From contig JAFVCI010000080.1 of assembly GCA_017479315.1 (NCBI GenBank), positions 1 through 17,344 of the forward strand: a stretch of DNA of 17,344 nt. The letters run 5' to 3'. Numbering within the stretch: the first letter of the stretch is position 1; each line of letters begins with the position of its first letter. The stretch is from Opitutales bacterium. Its GTDB lineage: Bacteria > Verrucomicrobiota > Verrucomicrobiia > Opitutales > UBA9783. The position numbers were made by a program, and so were the translations under genes. Below, piece after piece: positions 14,203-17,344 of this stretch. Under the pieces are notes generated by a model. That model was given only the letters and a program-made list of their open reading frames with translations, did not search any database and was not told where the DNA came from.

Positions 14203-15249
14203 TCAGTACTCTTCGTTCAGCCAAAACGACAAATTTTGCAACACCGCGCCCGTGCCGTTCGCCACCGCGCGCAACGGATCTTCGGCGACAATCACCGGCA
14301 AATGCGTTTCACCGCTGATTTTTCGATCCAAATGCCGCACCAGCGCGCCGCCGCCCGCCAGCACGATGCCGCGATCCACTAAATCCGCCGCCAACTGCGG
14401 AGGACATTGATCCAACGCCTGTCGAACCACTTCGACAATTCCGTTGATTGCTTCGCTCAACGCCTCCCGAACACCTGTGGAGGAAATCGTCACCGTTCGG
14501 GGCAACCCCGAAATCGTATCCCGACCCTTAACCGATAAAGAAAGTTCGTTTTCCAACGGCATGGCGGAACCGATTGCAATTTTGATATCTTCCGACATAC
14601 GCTCGCCGATGAGTAAATTATAGTTTTTCTTTAAAAAATTGGCGATGGCACCGTCCATTTGATCGCCGCCGACGCGCAGACTTTTTGTAAAAACCATGCC
14701 CGACAGCGAAATAATCGCCACCTCCGTCGTTCCGCCGCCGATATCCACAATCATGCTTGCCGTCGGTTCGTCAATCGGCAGACCGACCCCGATCGCCGCC
14801 GCCATCGGCTCTTGTAAAAGCAAGACTTCGCGCGCACCCGCATGAATGGCAGATTCGCGCACCGCCCGACGTTCCACCTCCGTAATTCCGGACGGCACCG
14901 CAATCACAACACGCGGCGGCACGAAACGCGTATTGCGACAGGCTTTTGTGATAAAATACCGCAACATCGCCTCCGTAACTTCGAAATCGGCAATCACGCC
15001 GTCTTTCATGGGTCGAATGGCGGTAATGTTCCCCGGCGTCCGCCCCAGCATCTTTTTTGCTTCCAGACCGACCGCGCGCACTTTGCGCGATTTGTTGTAG
15101 ATTGCCACTACGCTCGGCTCGTTCAACACAACGCCGTTATCTTTCGCAAACACCAGCGTATTAGCGGTTCCGAGATCGATCCCGATGTCATGCGACACCG
15201 CCGAAAAAACCTTACCGACCAACGACACCGCTTTGTGGTAAAAAGGCAT
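14203..15249 (-). CDS. mreB: Actin-like cell shape protein MreB
   Basis: 348 residues, normal for MreB. Nucleotide-binding motifs: phosphate 1 GIDLGTANT (23-31), phosphate 2 DIGGGTTEV (169-177), and the adenosine loop LAGGGALV (297-304). AIRPMKDGVIADFE and AVPSGITEVERRAV are standard MreB stretches. It forms membrane-bound filaments that direct the elongasome and rod shape. It is the first gene of the mreBCD operon, with GGGAG about five bases before ATG 15249 and a promoter just upstream. The N-terminus has about 20 residues (with KAVSLVGKVF) before the first strand, possibly the membrane-binding amphipathic helix. Confidence 0.97.
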   Translation of the reverse strand: MPFYHKAVSLVGKVFSAVSHDIGIDLGTANTLVFAKDNGVVLNEPSVVAIYNKSRKVRAVGLEAKKMLGRTPGNITAIRPMKDGVIADFEVTEAMLRYFITKACRNTRFVPPRVVIAVPSGITEVERRAVRESAIHAGAREVLLLQEPMAAAIGVGLPIDEPTASMIVDIGGGTTEVAIISLSGMVFTKSLRVGGDQMDGAIANFLKKNYNLLIGERMSEDIKIAIGSAMPLENELSLSVKGRDTISGLPRTVTISSTGVREALSEAINGIVEVVRQALDQCPPQLAADLVDRGIVLAGGGALVRHLDRKISGETHLPVIVAEDPLRAVANGTGAVLQNLSFWLNEEY

Positions 15250-15266
15250 TACACTCCCTCCCCTTC

Positions 15267-15295
15267 AGGGTAGTGTTGCAATAAAGTTGCGTCAA
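15267..15295 (-). promoter_or_regulatory. mreB promoter
   Basis: On the minus strand, -35 TTGACG (15290-15295) and -10 TACCCT (15267-15272, 3 of 6) with the ideal 17-base spacer. The start site would fall near 15260, giving a leader of about 11 bases that holds the GGGAG ribosome site. The -10 is weak, which would suit activation or tight control from the palindrome upstream. Confidence 0.5.
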
Positions 15296-15303
15296 GGGAA
15301 AGC

Positions 15304-15321
15304 AGGAACATACATGTTCCT
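15304..15321. promoter_or_regulatory. Perfect palindrome upstream of the mreB -35 box, possible operator
   Basis: AGGAACAT-AC-ATGTTCCT: two 8-base arms with a 2-base centre, ending 9 bases before the -35 of mreB. A dimeric regulator could bind here. The half-site GAAC...GTTC resembles LexA boxes of Gram-positive bacteria but with 6 instead of 4 bases between, so LexA is not claimed. No T tract follows, so it is not a terminator. Confidence 0.45.
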
Positions 15322-15751
15322 TTTGCCGAAATCGCCTTACCGTTACAGTAATCGACGGAACGGACTTATATGTGAATTCTATCGTATATATAAACAAACG
15401 AAAATCCCACCTGAATGAAACAATATAAAAAATTGTTGAACGCATCGGATGCTTCGAAATGCCCGTCGATGCCGTGCCGCAACAGAAGCGATTTTCAATC
15501 CGTATGGTCGTTTGACGTTGTCCTCCCTTACGGAAGCGGGTATTCTGTGGTAGAATTAAGGAAGCGTAACACCATGCGTAAATGTTGTTTCGTTCAAATT
15601 TTACCCGCCGTTACAACCGTTGTTGACGGGCCGAACGTCGTTCGACCGTTTATCAATCACGCATTTTTGACAGTTTCCCGACAAATTGCGTTGCAAATAT
15701 ATTCCTTTTCGGAAGAGGTATCCGTGAACCACAAAAAAACAAGGTGTTCCC
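15322..15751. other. Divergent intergenic region between mreB and the antiporter
   Basis: About 430 bases. A plus-strand frame from 15415 to 15759 is open for 114 codons but has an unprotein-like sequence and overlaps the antiporter start out of frame, so it is not called. TTGACG at 15512-15517 and 15623-15628 and TTGACA at 15667-15672 are good -35 boxes on the plus strand, but no -10 sits at the right distance; one may still drive the antiporter gene. Confidence 0.4.
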
Positions 15752-17344
15752 ATGCATGAAAGCTATCTCATTCAGGATTTAACCACCATCATCGTCATTG
15801 CCGGCGCGGTCTCGATCCTCTTTTCGATTTTGCGCTGGCCGAGCATTTTGGGCTATCTGCTTTCGGGTCTCATCGTCGGACCGTACGTCACGGAAAAATT
15901 CAGCATTCACGACGCATCTTCCGTTAAGAGCATCAGTGAATTGGGGGTAATTTTCCTCATGTTTTGCATCGGTCTGGAATTTGACTTGAAAAAACTGAAA
16001 CAAACGCTGTTTCCGTCGTTGCTGGCGATGCTTTTCCAGGCACTGACGGCGTTTTTCATCGGGACGACGGTGGCGCACGTTATCGGATGGCCGCCGGTAC
16101 TCGGGATTTTCCTCGGCGCGATTTTTGCGATCAGTTCCACCATGGTCGCCATCCCAATCATCAAACAGCAAAATGCCATGCAACAGCCGTTCGCGCAGTT
16201 CACGATGGGCGTGGCGATTTTGGAGGATATTTTCGCCGTGGTATTGTTGGTAATTTTATCCAACCTGCAACAGGGCGGCTTCAAGCTTTCCCAATGTCTG
16301 AATTTGGTTTTCTGGATCACCGTTTTCATCACGGGTATGCTGATTTTCGGGCGTCTGTTCGCGCGTCGTTTCATCAAATTGCTGAAAAAAATCGCCAATC
16401 CCGAGATCATGCACGTTTGCATCGCCGGGCTGATTTTGTTGCTGAGCGAACTTTCGAGCGGTTACTCCAACGCCCTCGGTGCGTTTTTGGCGGGCGCGAT
16501 TTTTGCCAACACCCGCGTCATTCATGACCTGGAAAGCATGGTGGCGCCCATTCGTGATATTTTCACCGCCGTGTTTTTCGTTTCTATCGGCATGCTCATC
16601 GATCCGAAACTGCTGTGGGAAAATAAGTGGTTGGTACTGATTTTAAGCTTTCTGGTGGTCGGTGGACAATTTGTCAGCGCGTGGCTGGGCTTTTTTCTCA
16701 GCGGTCAAAAACCGAACGTTGCGTTTCGCGCCTCCCTCCCTAAGTCCCAAATCGGCGAATTCAGCTTCGTTATCGCCTCATTGGCACATACGTTGCAAGT
16801 GGATAACGGGCAACTGATGGCGATTACCGTCGGTGTCGCACTGTTCAGCATTATCGCCGTCAATGTTCTCTGTGCGCGCGAGGATGCTTTGCTTGCGAAA
16901 TGTACGCAACGCATTCCGCATGTCCTGCAAGCCTGGGCAACCGTCTATCAAAATCTCCTCTTATCGATCCAAACACGGGTCTCAAAAAATGCATTCCTTT
17001 CTCTGGTGCGCAAACCGTTGCTGAAAGCCGCCGTTCACTTCACGCTCGTCAATGCCATCGTCTGGTGCAACTACGGCGTGTGTCTCTTTCTGGAACAAAA
17101 CTCGATCCCTGGAACGGAAAAATACGGCATCTGGATCCAACGTGCCTCACTCCTGATTGCCCTCGGACTGGCACTGCCGTTCATGAGTTGCGTCGTGCGC
17201 AACCTGAACCTCGTCATCCTCACGCTCTGCAAACAATCCTTGCCCAAACTGTTCGTGCGCCTCAACCAACACGCCGCCCTGGATAAAATCTTTCAACTCA
17301 TCATCAACGCCGTCGCAACGTTGGTATTCGTCTGGCTGTTCACG
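15752..17344 (+). CDS. CPA2-family cation/proton antiporter (KefB/RosB-like), 3' end beyond the window
   Basis: 531 codons read from ATG 15752 to the last base without a stop. AAGGTG five bases upstream is a good ribosome site and fixes the start over the out-of-frame ATG at 15756. The Na_H_Exchanger domain fills about residues 1-375: RWPSILGYLLSGLIVGPY, ELGVIFLMFCIGLEFDL (the conserved L-F-x-x-G-L-E/D region), AISSTMVAIPII, GVAILEDIFAVVLL (the paired acidic residues E-D of ion transport) and LPKSQIGEFSFVIASL. After about 390 a basic linker and further membrane helices follow (with LVNAIVWCNYGVCLF). A TrkA-N or TrkA-C regulatory domain may come after the window's end. It is divergent from mreB; substrate K+ or Na+ unknown. 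Confidence 0.9.
   Translation, partial: MHESYLIQDLTTIIVIAGAVSILFSILRWPSILGYLLSGLIVGPYVTEKFSIHDASSVKSISELGVIFLMFCIGLEFDLKKLKQTLFPSLLAMLFQALTAFFIGTTVAHVIGWPPVLGIFLGAIFAISSTMVAIPIIKQQNAMQQPFAQFTMGVAILEDIFAVVLLVILSNLQQGGFKLSQCLNLVFWITVFITGMLIFGRLFARRFIKLLKKIANPEIMHVCIAGLILLLSELSSGYSNALGAFLAGAIFANTRVIHDLESMVAPIRDIFTAVFFVSIGMLIDPKLLWENKWLVLILSFLVVGGQFVSAWLGFFLSGQKPNVAFRASLPKSQIGEFSFVIASLAHTLQVDNGQLMAITVGVALFSIIAVNVLCAREDALLAKCTQRIPHVLQAWATVYQNLLLSIQTRVSKNAFLSLVRKPLLKAAVHFTLVNAIVWCNYGVCLFLEQNSIPGTEKYGIWIQRASLLIALGLALPFMSCVVRNLNLVILTLCKQSLPKLFVRLNQHAALDKIFQLIINAVATLVFVWLFT

Noticed and set aside
15304..15321. LexA (SOS) box reading of the mreB palindrome
   Set aside because: Spacing between GAAC and GTTC is 6, not the 4 of Gram-positive boxes, and the order of half-sites does not match the TGTTC-N4-GAACA type I recall for Verrucomicrobiota.
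15415..15759. 114-codon plus-strand frame upstream of the antiporter
   Set aside because: The translation has no family features, its 3' end overlaps the well-supported antiporter start out of frame, and no ribosome site precedes it.
1..17344. CRISPR array, integrase, insertion sequence or prophage
   Set aside because: No regularly spaced repeats, transposase or recombinase frames, or phage structural genes were seen on either strand.

Overview
The window looks like a piece of chromosome from a Gram-negative bacterium with moderate GC content. It carries core housekeeping genes (rplM-rpsI, mreB-mreC-mreD, uppP, two tRNA-Val) beside a secretin and chaperone of the injectisome (type III secretion) type. 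The gene content and the Lys/Ala-rich extension on S9 would fit the PVC group, perhaps Verrucomicrobiota/Opitutales. That placement is inference and no marker here proves it. Injectisome genes suggest a host-associated life or descent from one.

Layout, left to right. 1-1.25 kb: a small single-cluster ferredoxin, then tRNA-Val(TAC) and tRNA-Val(CAC) on the same strand, with a decayed ASCH-domain gene between them. 1.2-2.3 kb (minus strand): an unrecognised 116-residue protein, a gene-poor stretch, and the orphaned C-terminus of a DpnII-family restriction endonuclease. 2.3-4.3 kb (minus): rplM-rpsI followed by a gene for an exported, cysteine-containing protein of unknown function, closed by a hairpin terminator. 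4.5-8.0 kb (plus): a YscB/CesT-like chaperone and an SctC secretin one base apart, a possible 33-codon ORF, and a prepilin peptidase. 8.0-8.5 kb holds no intact gene, only two related coding scraps on the minus strand. 8.5-11.2 kb (plus): undecaprenyl-diphosphatase, a thymidine-phosphorylase homologue that has lost its phosphate-binding signature, and a DciA/DUF721-like protein. 11.2-12.7 kb: an AT-rich island with a membrane-anchored GT11-like glycosyltransferase. 12.75-15.25 kb (minus): mreB-mreC-(50-codon ORF)-mreD with very tight or overlapping junctions, and a promoter plus a perfect palindrome upstream of mreB. 15.75-17.3 kb (plus): a CPA2 cation/proton antiporter that runs off the window.

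Much of the window concerns the envelope: cell shape (MreBCD), lipid carrier recycling (UppP), outer-membrane secretion (SctC, prepilin peptidase) and surface glycans (GT11). Signs of decay (ASCH pseudogene, DpnII remnant, coding scraps at 8.1-8.4 kb) sit in the gaps between housekeeping blocks. No CRISPR array, integrase, transposase or complete mobile element was seen. The points most worth checking are the catalytically altered thymidine-phosphorylase homologue, the secreted protein inside the ribosomal-protein operon, the YscB-SctC pair, and the coupled ORF between mreC and mreD.
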